From: Muribaculaceae bacterium
GTDB lineage: Bacteria > Bacteroidota > Bacteroidia > Bacteroidales > Muribaculaceae
Assembly: GCA_022509105.1 (NCBI GenBank)
Contig: JAFLTV010000022.1
Location: 1 to 35,831, forward strand
Length of the DNA stretch: 35,831 bases
Direction: 5' to 3'
The notes beneath the pieces are model-generated. The model did no database searches and was not told the DNA's origin. It saw only the letters and a list, made by a program, of their open reading frames with translations. Below, piece by piece: positions 1 through 7,263 of this stretch. The position numbers and the translations under genes are program-made. Position 1 is the first letter of the stretch. Every line of letters begins with the position of its first letter.

Positions 1-7
1 CAATAAA

Positions 8-55
8 TATAGATTAATCCTGCAATTTTATTCGCACTTCGGATTTGAATCTATA
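8..55. repeat. Long imperfect hairpin past the end of the minus-strand cluster
   Basis: TATAGATT at 8-15 is the exact reverse complement of AATCTATA at 48-55, and AATCC at 16-20 pairs with GGATT at 41-45. Together these give a 13-bp stem with a 2-base bulge and a 20-base loop. It lies 37 bases beyond the stop codon of the last minus-strand gene, so it may end or protect that mRNA. No clean T-run follows on the minus strand, so a terminator role is only inferred. Confidence 0.4.
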
Positions 56-91
56 CTGTTATCAGAAGTTGGAATTAAAGTGCAATTTTTA

Positions 92-880
92 TTATTGTTC
101 TATGAATTTACAATGGCAATGGGGACATTGCATTTTATGTTGGCTTTTTAAGAGATTATATTTAATTTGGCCAAAATAACGATTACATTTCGGATTCGGA
201 CATATATATTCTTTTTCAAGTTTTTCCACCAATTTTTCGTTTTCTTCATCTGGGTCATTTTTCTTGAGCCCCCAAAAACTATAAGCATTTCCTAAAACTC
301 CAATACCTGTTAAAGCAAAGCCCCAGGCTGATAATCCTAAAGGACCTAAAAAGAATATCGTTGGCATTGCACACATAGTAAAAATACCACACCCCGATCT
401 TACTAAGACGATATTTTTGTTTTTCTTTTTTATTACCTTTTGGCCCCCTTTAAAATCATTCCAGACTCTTTCAAGGTGTGATATATTGAAAGTGGGAGGG
501 GGTGGAGGGGAAACTGAATTTATAAGATTTACCATAGCTCCCAGAATCTTATCAATAGGCAATTGATAATGATTTCCTCCAAGTTCAACAGAGTCTCCGA
601 TTGTCACTCTCTTTGAAACAATCGGATTGCCATTTACAAAAGTTACATTCTCCTGTTTTAAATTTATAAGTATAATATTACCTGAATTATCAATTTTTAT
701 TGAAGCATGGGCTTTGTTTTGGGAAGGATTGGCACGGCTTATGGAATTTGGTGCTCTTCCTGGCTCAGTAAATGCCAAGATCTTGTTTTGTCCGTTAATA
801 TTAATGTAGCCAATTAGCCGATTTGTATGGTTTTCGCGTCCGAGAAATATTTCTTTTCCTTTAAGTGATTGCAGATTCAT
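92..880 (-). CDS. FHA-like domain / two-TM / zinc-ribbon protein
   Basis: This 262-residue protein has three visible parts. Residues about 10-112 look like a divergent FHA domain: Gly14-Arg15 in the first strand, a KAHASI stretch where FHA proteins have SRxHA, and ENVTFVNG matching the usual NGTFVNG turn. Residues about 160-205 are strongly hydrophobic, enough for two membrane spans. The C-terminus is a zinc ribbon with Cys227, Cys232, Cys252 and Cys255 (C-x4-C-x19-C-x2-C). A proline run near residue 125 separates the FHA-like part from the rest. It starts 4 bases after the LytTR gene stop, so the two are probably co-transcribed. The expected role is binding a phosphothreonine partner at the membrane, but the canonical Ser/Arg phosphate-binding pair is weak and binding may be lost. 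Confidence 0.75.
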   Translation of the reverse strand: MNLQSLKGKEIFLGRENHTNRLIGYININGQNKILAFTEPGRAPNSISRANPSQNKAHASIKIDNSGNIILINLKQENVTFVNGNPIVSKRVTIGDSVELGGNHYQLPIDKILGAMVNLINSVSPPPPPTFNISHLERVWNDFKGGQKVIKKKNKNIVLVRSGCGIFTMCAMPTIFFLGPLGLSAWGFALTGIGVLGNAYSFWGLKKNDPDEENEKLVEKLEKEYICPNPKCNRYFGQIKYNLLKSQHKMQCPHCHCKFIEQ

Positions 881-884
881 AACC

Positions 885-1247
885 TTATTCTGTTTTGCCT
901 ATGAATAGTCCCCGAAGTTTCTTCAAAGCGTCTTTAGAGATAGAAATTGTATAGGAGAAATTCTCTCCGTCGCTCAACGTCAGTTTTTGCTGTAAAATTG
1001 CAATATGGTAAACATATGTTAGGTTTATTATGTGGCTTTTCCCCACTCGTGCAAAAATAGACGCTGCTTCTTTGAGATTTTCTGAAAGAGTTTGCTGCAT
1101 ATTATGGAGATTCATGCATACAGTGCCTTTCATCTTATTGGTTAGGTATATATGGGTATAATTCCCGTCAGCGGCAAAATAGACAATTTTTGAAATATCT
1201 ATTCTGAAAAACTCATCCCTCGAATTTAAATAAAGATACTTATTCAT
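885..1247 (-). CDS. Stand-alone LytTR DNA-binding protein
   Basis: This 120-residue protein consists almost wholly of a LytTR DNA-binding domain. The family signature is present: a YFAADGNYTHIYL segment near residues 23-35, a repeated-strand core, and FARVGKSHIINLTYV near residues 65-79 (the usual F-x-R-x-H-x-S/N-x-I-N element). There is no receiver or sensor domain, so phosphorylation of an Asp in cis is excluded. Input would come from a partner or from the kinase cluster next door. Upstream on the minus strand there is a good AAGGAG ribosome site about 8 bases before the ATG, which is unusual for this lineage, and an exact 10-bp direct repeat 57-77 bases upstream. The FHA/zinc-ribbon gene follows 4 bases downstream. 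Confidence 0.88.
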   Translation of the reverse strand: MNKYLYLNSRDEFFRIDISKIVYFAADGNYTHIYLTNKMKGTVCMNLHNMQQTLSENLKEAASIFARVGKSHIINLTYVYHIAILQQKLTLSDGENFSYTISISKDALKKLRGLFIGKTE

Positions 1248-1303
1248 GTCGGAACTCCTTGTAATGCGAAATTACAAATTAATTACGAAATAATTAAGGA
1301 ATA

Positions 1304-1324
1304 GTATAAGATTTGTATAAGATT
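1304..1324. promoter_or_regulatory. Tandem 10-bp direct repeat upstream of the LytTR gene
   Basis: GTATAAGATT occurs at 1304-1313 and again at 1315-1324, so the copies are 11 bp (one helical turn) apart. LytTR proteins usually bind paired direct repeats on one DNA face, so this is a reasonable candidate autoregulatory site. The spacing is about half that of the classical AgrA-type arrangement. Confidence 0.4.
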
Positions 1325-1348
1325 ATGCTTTTTTGTGCTGTTTAATTT

Positions 1349-2281
1349 TTATGATGCTTGTCCATGAATTAATGTTATTTTTTTATTTTTTAAATCAAAA
1401 TTAATGTCAATGCCCAAATAATATTCATTATCAACAAAAAAATAATGATAACCTACAGAAGTCTTAGTCCAGTTCGGATCTTTATCTATTAAGGTATTAA
1501 TAATAGATTCATCTTCTGGATCAAATAGTTCAAATGAATAATCATATTTCCAACAGTTCTGAGTCCCCTCTAAAGGAAATTTAAAATCGGAATCTTCGTT
1601 ATAGCTGTTGAGAATTAATTTAGTTTTAGGTTTAAAATCAAGATAGTTACCCAAATGATTTTCTTTAATATGTTCTTTTTCCAGATCCAAATCTGCAACT
1701 TGATTACCTTCCCAATCAAAAATCTGGAGATAAGTATATCTGCCAGCAATATCAGGATCAGAAACATATCTATATGATTGAGCAATAATTAGGCCCTCTT
1801 CAGGAGTTAATCCAATCACTCCAGCGTTACAAGAAAGATAAGTAGCTTTCTTTGATGGTATATTTATGATATAAGAATAAACATTACGCAAATCAGGAAC
1901 CCCAGAAACTATCATGGTTGTTGAGTCTATTGCCATGATTTTATCAATGGCAGTTATAGAATCTATTGGATAAACCAACCCTTTTATATCATCGGATTGA
2001 TACCAACCATAATATTGAGGCTTAACGGTCGTAAGAAATTTTGTTGCTTCACCATTTATTTTATTATAAATCCACACTGAATTAATTGCAACATCCATCC
2101 AATCGCTGGCAGGACTTTCTTCATTTATAAAAATCTCATAAAATTCATTTTCATCACTTAAAACTGCAGTTGACGGGATTCCTTGTCTATGATCTGAGAA
2201 TATCAATTTTTGGGATTTGCCCTCAGAACAAAAAAAATAAAAACAAAATATAATTATAACGAAACTTAAAAAAGATTTCAT
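1349..2281 (-). CDS. Secreted or lipid-anchored protein of unknown function
   Basis: I do not recognise this 310-residue protein. Residues 1-23 are a typical export signal (MKSF followed by a hydrophobic run ending FFCSEG), with a Cys at about residue 18 that is not in a clean lipobox. The mature part alternates short beta-strand-like stretches with acidic turns (repeated D-S-I/T, W-E-G-N and D-P-E-D segments). This resembles a beta-propeller, as in Bacteroidota TolB-like proteins, but no repeat register could be fixed by eye. It sits between the membrane kinase and the LytTR gene on the same strand. A periplasmic ligand for the kinase's exported domain is possible but speculative. Base composition is clearly AT-rich. 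Confidence 0.7.
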   Translation of the reverse strand: MKSFLSFVIIIFCFYFFCSEGKSQKLIFSDHRQGIPSTAVLSDENEFYEIFINEESPASDWMDVAINSVWIYNKINGEATKFLTTVKPQYYGWYQSDDIKGLVYPIDSITAIDKIMAIDSTTMIVSGVPDLRNVYSYIINIPSKKATYLSCNAGVIGLTPEEGLIIAQSYRYVSDPDIAGRYTYLQIFDWEGNQVADLDLEKEHIKENHLGNYLDFKPKTKLILNSYNEDSDFKFPLEGTQNCWKYDYSFELFDPEDESIINTLIDKDPNWTKTSVGYHYFFVDNEYYLGIDINFDLKNKKITLIHGQAS

Positions 2282-2363
2282 ATTTGATTTTAATTATTAT
2301 CGAGACGAAAGATTTAGGAATTTATTTATAATCACCTACCTATTTTTTATAAGTAAAGCATAT

Positions 2364-4010
2364 TTAGAAATTAAAAGTTTCAGTTGTTCCTCTCAGAACG
2401 GTTTTCATATTTTTTGAACCAGCTTCAGCCCATCCTTCCCAAAGGTCATTACCTTTATAATTCATTTTCAGGATGAATTCGCTAACTTTGTCTCTAGTAG
2501 ACAAAACCATGGTTTGCCCCGATTCCGAATAATTCATTTTTAATTTTCCCCCGTATGTGACATTTTTATAAATTACTTTACTAATTTTATTATTTTCTTC
2601 AATAAAAGCCACCATGATTGGATATTTTACTCCTTCGTCATCACAATAACCTGACATAAAATGACAAATTTTACCCTTATAATTAACACTAGGTGATGAA
2701 AGAATTTCACGGGTAATATTGCTTGTATTATGATCAGTATTTTTATTTATTTTTTGATTCTCTGCTTCATCATTTGTTTTAATGTCCTCCTTATAATTAA
2801 TTTCAGTATTATAATCTTCTAAATTAGTGCTTGCGTAAGAGGAGTAACTTTTTGCATTATTATCAGAAATACTAGATTTAGGAATCTTTTCATTGTCAGT
2901 CAAATCATTATTTATTTGGGTATTATCTTTAAGAACAAAACTTATAACTAAAATAATACCCAAGATAATTATTGCACTAATAAGAAATAATGATTTTTTA
3001 TATTTATTGAAATTATTATTATTAATAATATTTTTATTATTAATTGTGTCTTGTTGACCTGTATTTTGAGAATTTGACGTTATAAAATGGGGAGATTTTG
3101 AACTTTGTTGAGATTGAAAGGTTATTTCAGTATTTTCATTATTTGAATTAAGAGAAGCCAGAAATTCATTAATATTGCCATGTCGATTTTTTTTGTTATA
3201 ACTCATAGCCTTTTTAATTCCTGGTATAAACTTTGCAGGGAAATTGAGAGGAAATTTTAATTTGGAAATATCATTCAACTCAAGAGAATGTGGAGGTCTT
3301 ACACCTGTCAGCGTAAAATATAGTGTTGCAGCTAATGCATATATATCTGTTTGTGGAGTAAATTCCTTTAAACCGCCTTCAATATATTGTTCATGAGGCG
3401 CATAGCCCTTACTAGTGCCAGTAGGAGTAGTTGTTGTTTCCTCTCCCTCAGTATCATATTGTTTTGAGAGACCGAAATCAATAAGGATAGGTTGGTCATC
3501 TCTTTCACGTATCATGATATTGGCCGGTTTTACATCAAGATGATTAATATGATGGTTATGCACATATTCAAGAGCCTCTCCTATTTTCGTGATATATTTT
3601 ATTGCTTTTTCTTGAGACAAGGGACCATTTCTTTTAACCATGGCAGCCAAGGATTCCCCTTCAATATAATCCATAACGTAATATGCAGTATTATTTTCTT
3701 CAAAAACGGCATGGATGTTTATAATACCGTGATGTTGATCAAGATTTGCAATATTGCGAGCTTCCTTAATGAATTTCTTCTTAAGTTTAATTATAAATTC
3801 AGAATTGTTAGAATTACCTAAAGAAACATAACTATTATTTTCATTACGGTCGCAAAAATCCTTTGGGAAGAATTCCTTTATTGCTCTTTGTCTATTAAGT
3901 CCCGAATCAGTTGCTAAATAAGTAATCCCAAAGCCTCCCTTTCCTAAAATTTTTTCGATTCTGTACATCCCATGATGGAGTAAAGTACCTGGTCTTAATC
4001 CCTGTTCCAT
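2364..4010 (-). CDS. Membrane Ser/Thr protein kinase (PknB-like, non-RD)
   Basis: This 548-residue protein has a complete Hanks-type kinase domain at about residues 16-290. Visible elements are the glycine loop GKGGFG (23-28), Lys45 in AIKE, the alpha-C Glu83, the catalytic loop HLDVKPAN with Asp159 and Asn164, and DFG at 178-180. The residue before the catalytic Asp is Leu, not Arg, so this is a non-RD kinase. A low-complexity Asn/Lys/Ser-rich linker leads to one membrane span (about 343-363). A second polar linker leads to a C-terminal domain of roughly 110 residues outside the membrane that I cannot name and that contains no PASTA repeats. The PP2C gene ends 8 bases upstream of its start, so the two are almost certainly co-expressed as a kinase/phosphatase pair. 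The DNA is strongly AT-rich, especially in the linkers. Confidence 0.93.
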   Translation of the reverse strand: MEQGLRPGTLLHHGMYRIEKILGKGGFGITYLATDSGLNRQRAIKEFFPKDFCDRNENNSYVSLGNSNNSEFIIKLKKKFIKEARNIANLDQHHGIINIHAVFEENNTAYYVMDYIEGESLAAMVKRNGPLSQEKAIKYITKIGEALEYVHNHHINHLDVKPANIMIRERDDQPILIDFGLSKQYDTEGEETTTTPTGTSKGYAPHEQYIEGGLKEFTPQTDIYALAATLYFTLTGVRPPHSLELNDISKLKFPLNFPAKFIPGIKKAMSYNKKNRHGNINEFLASLNSNNENTEITFQSQQSSKSPHFITSNSQNTGQQDTINNKNIINNNNFNKYKKSLFLISAIIILGIILVISFVLKDNTQINNDLTDNEKIPKSSISDNNAKSYSSYASTNLEDYNTEINYKEDIKTNDEAENQKINKNTDHNTSNITREILSSPSVNYKGKICHFMSGYCDDEGVKYPIMVAFIEENNKISKVIYKNVTYGGKLKMNYSESGQTMVLSTRDKVSEFILKMNYKGNDLWEGWAEAGSKNMKTVLRGTTETFNF

Positions 4011-4018
4011 TATAAATA

Positions 4019-5023
4019 TTAAGATTTGAAGAATGTGAATATTTTTTCTATAACAGATTTGTAAGATGTTTTCTTAGAAGTTTTGACTTGATGGAAATCT
4101 GTTTTTGGTTGTTTATTTTCCAAAGATAAGTTATTTGGAGAATTGGGAATTATATTATCTTGCACTATTTCGAGAATATGGATGATGTAGGCGGAATGAT
4201 TATCGGTGTTATTTGCCGTAGCGCCTCGTAGAATTTTTACTTTTTCTTCTGGTGTTATGATTTCATTTGAGAAGATTCTTTTGAGTGCAGAACCGTCTTC
4301 CATTTCATCCTGTTCGAGCATGCCGTCGGAACAGAGATAGAAGTAATCTCCGGGTAGGATATCCGTTATCAGGGCTATATCTGCTTCACATCTGCTGTCG
4401 CCTGGTTGCATAGCTCTTGTTATAATATTCTTTTTTTTTGAATGTCGGGCTTCTTCCGGAGTCATTTCCCCGGCTTTTACAAGTCTGTTGACCAATGAAT
4501 GATCTTCAGTTACAAAAAGAATCTGAGTGTCATTTTCAAATTTACCGGGACGGATGTGATAAACACGGCTGTCTCCGATATGAGCAATAGTAGCGCCGTT
4601 GTCATGAAGTTTCAAAAGAGTAAGGGTTGTGCCCATTTTCTTTTCAGCACCGTTGTCTTTATCATCAAGGGCCAGATATGCTTCATCGAGAGCATTACTT
4701 AAATCTTCGTTTGTAAAGAGCCCTTCCATGTCATGCCCGTCATTTTGAATCGACCGGCTTATGGCATCGCAAACCGTCAGGCTTGCAACTTCACCGGCTT
4801 CATGACCGCCCATGCCGTCGCAAACCATAAACAGGGTGCTACCGGAGGGATCAGTAGCCAAAGGAGGATATATAGAATCCTCCTGATGTGGATTACCATT
4901 TACATCTTTTCTTTTGCCAAATTCAAGAATCGGGTATGCCTTAAGTTTATATTTCATAGTTGTGGAGTTGGTGAGTTGTGAGACAAAACTTTTCATCTTC
5001 AGGTAAAACTTTGATAGCTTCAT
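4019..5023 (-). CDS. PP2C-family Ser/Thr protein phosphatase
   Basis: This is a PPM/PP2C metal-dependent phosphatase. Visible metal-site motifs are HQED (near residue 48), CDGMGGHEAGEVAS, HIGDSRVYHI, TEDHSLVNRL and LCSDGMLEQ, with a final TDNHSAYII block. The core ends near residue 290, and a basic tail of about 45 residues follows with no membrane span, so it acts in the cytoplasm. It would remove phosphates placed by the adjacent kinase. The start is uncertain. The first ATG is at 5023, but the natural PP2C N-terminus begins at the Met at 4957 (residue 23). The extra 22 residues contain an octamer-repeat-derived stretch (SQLTNSTT) with no domain value. The upstream ATG has a GGGG-containing purine stretch about 9 bases before it, so neither start can be excluded. 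Confidence 0.93.
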   Translation of the reverse strand: MKLSKFYLKMKSFVSQLTNSTTMKYKLKAYPILEFGKRKDVNGNPHQEDSIYPPLATDPSGSTLFMVCDGMGGHEAGEVASLTVCDAISRSIQNDGHDMEGLFTNEDLSNALDEAYLALDDKDNGAEKKMGTTLTLLKLHDNGATIAHIGDSRVYHIRPGKFENDTQILFVTEDHSLVNRLVKAGEMTPEEARHSKKKNIITRAMQPGDSRCEADIALITDILPGDYFYLCSDGMLEQDEMEDGSALKRIFSNEIITPEEKVKILRGATANNTDNHSAYIIHILEIVQDNIIPNSPNNLSLENKQPKTDFHQVKTSKKTSYKSVIEKIFTFFKS

Positions 5024-5115
5024 AAACTTGTACCCCTAAGTCCATAGACCTTTGCATACATTTAATTCTTTATAATCACTTGTTTTCATATTATTAAGTT
5101 ATGTATATAAGACTC

Positions 5116-5169
5116 ACTTCAAGACTCCAAGACTTCAAAACTCCAAAATTAATACTTCAAAACTTCATA
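5116..5169. repeat. Degenerate 8-bp tandem repeat between FHA and PP2C genes
   Basis: Octamers follow the pattern ACTYCAAR on the plus strand: ACTTCAAG 5116-5123, ACTCCAAG 5124-5131, ACTTCAAA 5132-5139, ACTCCAAA 5140-5147, then a 6-base spacer, ACTTCAAA 5154-5161 and ACTTCATA 5162-5169. The last unit overlaps the FHA stop codon. A related octamer pattern lies inside the extended start of the PP2C gene at about 4957-4980. Confidence 0.75.
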
Positions 5170-5719
5170 ACTGAGTCCTTTCTTCGTCGGGGAGTTCGAA
5201 CAGGATATTGACATCGGGGAGTTTTATCATATCGCCGTTTTGAAGGATAAGAGTGTCGCCAAACGTTAACTCAGAATTATTAAGATAGGTTTTGTTAACC
5301 CTTTCTTTGACCAAGGAAACATGATGAGCGACTCCCCCGGATGACAATCTCTTGACATCAATTATAATGTGTTCACGACTTAACCGTTTGCTCTCCCCGG
5401 TGGAGATCTGGAAATTTGCAGTAGAAGTGGATGCCTTTCTGCCAATAATGTTCCTGCCGAGCTTCAATTGAAAGGCTATCCCTTTTGAAGGGATAACCAA
5501 TTTTCCAATTACAGATTTTAAGCCGGAAGCGGAATTGCCGGAGCCGGGATGGTTAACAAATTGCGTCTCACTCTCTTCAGCAACAAATTTTTTGAATTGA
5601 GAAAAGGGAGATGTTTTTTTACAAACCGGACAACATAGGGAGGCGTTATCTATTCCGGGTGCGGCTTTGATTTTAAGAACAGCACTACACCAAGGGCATT
5701 TAACATTGATATTTTCCAT
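5165..5719 (-). CDS. Zinc-ribbon / FHA domain protein
   Basis: This is a 184-residue cytoplasmic protein. The N-terminus is a small zinc finger with Cys8, Cys11, Cys30 and Cys33 (CPWC...CPVC, MJ0042-like). After a short Ser/Gly linker comes a canonical FHA phosphothreonine-binding domain (about 70-180): GRNIIGRK, then SREH with the Ser and His that contact phosphate, then NKTYLNNSEL and FGDTLILQNGDMI. A GTG codon lies directly upstream, but the ATG at 5719 is preferred. It overlaps the TGA of the upstream gene by one base (TGATG), a usual translational-coupling arrangement. Together with the PP2C and kinase genes it makes the writer/eraser/reader set, and it is the most credible phospho-reader of the two FHA proteins here. 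Confidence 0.9.
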   Translation of the reverse strand: MENINVKCPWCSAVLKIKAAPGIDNASLCCPVCKKTSPFSQFKKFVAEESETQFVNHPGSGNSASGLKSVIGKLVIPSKGIAFQLKLGRNIIGRKASTSTANFQISTGESKRLSREHIIIDVKRLSSGGVAHHVSLVKERVNKTYLNNSELTFGDTLILQNGDMIKLPDVNILFELPDEERTQL

Positions 5720-6648
5720 CACACATCCATTATGGAGTAATCATCATTATTTTCAATGAAGTCATCGGAAGCCGGCATGGCATCATTAGCATCAGAGAAA
5801 CCTCCTAGATCATCGACAGTAAGACCCCGGTCATGAATATCTGCCACTTCTCCATAATCCAATTCTCCGTTTTCATTTAAATCAGAGGCTGCGAAATCAA
5901 AAGTTAGATCTCCGTCAACATCCACTACAATCACCTCCTGATTGTCGATATTGAGTCCACCGATATTAGCGCCGGTTTCATAATCATGAACCACGCCAAG
6001 CACTTCGATTGTAGGTTGTTCGTCTACAACAATCGGATCAATATCCTCATGTGGTGCATACGTGGTATCATGTACTGAATTGTCATAAACATCAGGATGT
6101 TCTGTCACTACTTCAACAACTTCTATATGATTAACAGGATGATGGTGATGATGGTGAACTTCAATGGGTTGAACCGTTGCTGTATTACCGGTAGTGGCAT
6201 TTACATGGTTCCAACTGAAGTGGTCGTTAAATTCAACCCTTTCTTCTACGGTCATATTGTTCCATTCATCGGCAGTGAAAGTTCCGTAGACACTGCCGTG
6301 CCATTCGAAAGCTCCTCCCGGGCCAACCTCGGCGCGAGCGATGGCAAAAGCTTCATCAAAAGACATATCGTTGTCTACACCTGAGGCAACACTGATATCG
6401 TCAAGAGCCCACACCGGGGTTTCCTTAGGTGCATCCTGATCTTCAACAGAATTATCGATAATGGGAGGAACTGCTTGAGTAGCATTAGCATCCTGGAATA
6501 TTTCGCCGATTACTACGGCCCCGGCTGCTCCGAGTGCCATGCCTCCGAATCCGGCGGCCATCATTCCCTTTTTATTTACGGAGGTTTTTTGATTATTTAC
6601 ATTGGTTCCCTTGTTTAAATTGGAATCGTTTAGAATTGTTGTGTCCAT
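5719..6648 (-). CDS. Acidic membrane-anchored protein with EF-hand loop and His6 run
   Basis: No named family is recognised for this 309-residue protein. Residues 1-28 are polar (Asn/Thr/Lys), followed by a Gly/Ala-rich hydrophobic segment (about 29-52) likely to cross or anchor in the membrane. Residues about 95-140 carry FAIARAEVGPGG and FEWHGSVYGTFTADEWNNM, a compact motif I associate from memory with similar Bacteroidota proteins. A natural six-histidine run is at 165-170. Near the C-terminus DLNENGELDYGE (256-267) fits the 12-residue EF-hand/dockerin calcium loop at every ligand position, and a DVDGD segment precedes it at 243-247. The remainder is very acidic. It is the first gene of the cluster, 30 bases from a good promoter, and overlaps the FHA gene. 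A divalent-metal-responsive sensor or scaffold is a guess. Confidence 0.8.
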   Translation of the reverse strand: MDTTILNDSNLNKGTNVNNQKTSVNKKGMMAAGFGGMALGAAGAVVIGEIFQDANATQAVPPIIDNSVEDQDAPKETPVWALDDISVASGVDNDMSFDEAFAIARAEVGPGGAFEWHGSVYGTFTADEWNNMTVEERVEFNDHFSWNHVNATTGNTATVQPIEVHHHHHHPVNHIEVVEVVTEHPDVYDNSVHDTTYAPHEDIDPIVVDEQPTIEVLGVVHDYETGANIGGLNIDNQEVIVVDVDGDLTFDFAASDLNENGELDYGEVADIHDRGLTVDDLGGFSDANDAMPASDDFIENNDDYSIMDV

Positions 6649-6677
6649 ATATCAGATTGTTTTTTAGTTTTCTGTGG

Positions 6678-6707
6678 CAAAATTAATTCATGAAAATTAA
6701 TTTACAA
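6678..6707 (-). promoter_or_regulatory. Promoter for the kinase/FHA cluster
   Basis: On the minus strand there is TTG (6707-6705), 19 bases, then TAATTTTG (6685-6678). This matches the Bacteroidota sigma-ABfr consensus of a -33 TTTG and a -7 TAnnTTTG. Transcription would start near 6673, leaving a leader of about 25 bases before the 6648 ATG. Confidence 0.6.
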
Positions 6708-6781
6708 TAATCATTTAGTGATTCTGTATGAAATATAGGCTTTATTCCATGAAATTTGCATAATACGCTGAAGAGTATGTA

Positions 6782-6814
6782 TTGTGGGGAAAAGAAAAAT
6801 TTTATATAAATTTG
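6782..6814 (+). promoter_or_regulatory. Candidate promoter for the vanZ-like/tamB unit
   Basis: TTG at 6782-6784 and TAAATTTG at 6807-6814 are 22 bases apart, slightly long. The -7 element ends only 4 bases before the ATG at 6819, so transcription would start at or next to the start codon, giving a leaderless or near-leaderless message. Confidence 0.4.
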
Positions 6815-6818
6815 CATT

Positions 6819-7226
6819 ATGGAGAGGGTGAGGAGTTTCCTGTCAGGTTTACCGCCATGGCTTTTCAGTACGTTAACAATCATTGCGATACTATGGCTGA
6901 CACTTGCCCCCAAACCCTTAGGAGAAAAACCGCCTCCTTTATTTCCGGGAGCCGACAAAATAGCCCACGGAATAATGTTCGGAGGTCTGACAGCCATGTT
7001 GCTTCTTGACTGGCAAAGGAAACATGACTGGAAACCGACGATAAATTCAAGGATATGGATTGATGCCCTCTCTTGCGGAATGTTTGGCATTCTTATAGAA
7101 TATCTTCAGGATTTTCTTCAAATGGGAAGAGGATTTGAATATGCCGACATGATCGCCGACTGTGCAGGAGCGCTGATTATCGGATTGTTCTGGACATGCT
7201 GCCAAAGATCATGGACAAGAAGATAA
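6819..7226 (+). CDS. VanZ-like membrane protein
   Basis: This 135-residue integral membrane protein of the VanZ-like family has about four hydrophobic segments: residues 13-28, 45-62, 70-88 and 112-130. The family hallmarks are visible: PGADKIAHGIMFGGLTA (second span, with the D-K-x-x-H motif), then FGILIEYLQ and a conserved Asp/Ala-rich helix at YADMIADCAGALIIG. VanZ gives low-level teicoplanin resistance in enterococci, but most VanZ-like proteins have no known role, so a resistance claim is not justified here. The tamB-like gene begins 37 bases downstream on the same strand, so the two may share a transcript. Confidence 0.85.
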   Translation: MERVRSFLSGLPPWLFSTLTIIAILWLTLAPKPLGEKPPPLFPGADKIAHGIMFGGLTAMLLLDWQRKHDWKPTINSRIWIDALSCGMFGILIEYLQDFLQMGRGFEYADMIADCAGALIIGLFWTCCQRSWTRR

Positions 7227-7263
7227 CCAAAGAAAATGAATTTCTTTAACCGGATATCATATA

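Noticed and set aside
4957..5169. CRISPR-like array
   Set aside because: Repeat units are only 8 bp, contiguous and degenerate, with no spacers or cas genes.
6683..7090. Minus-strand open frame of 135 codons opposite the VanZ-like gene
   Set aside because: It is antisense to a gene with clear VanZ motifs and membrane spans, and has no family features or promoter of its own.
6819..7226. Glycopeptide-resistance gene
   Set aside because: VanZ-like proteins are widespread with unknown roles, and no vanA/H/X-type genes are nearby.
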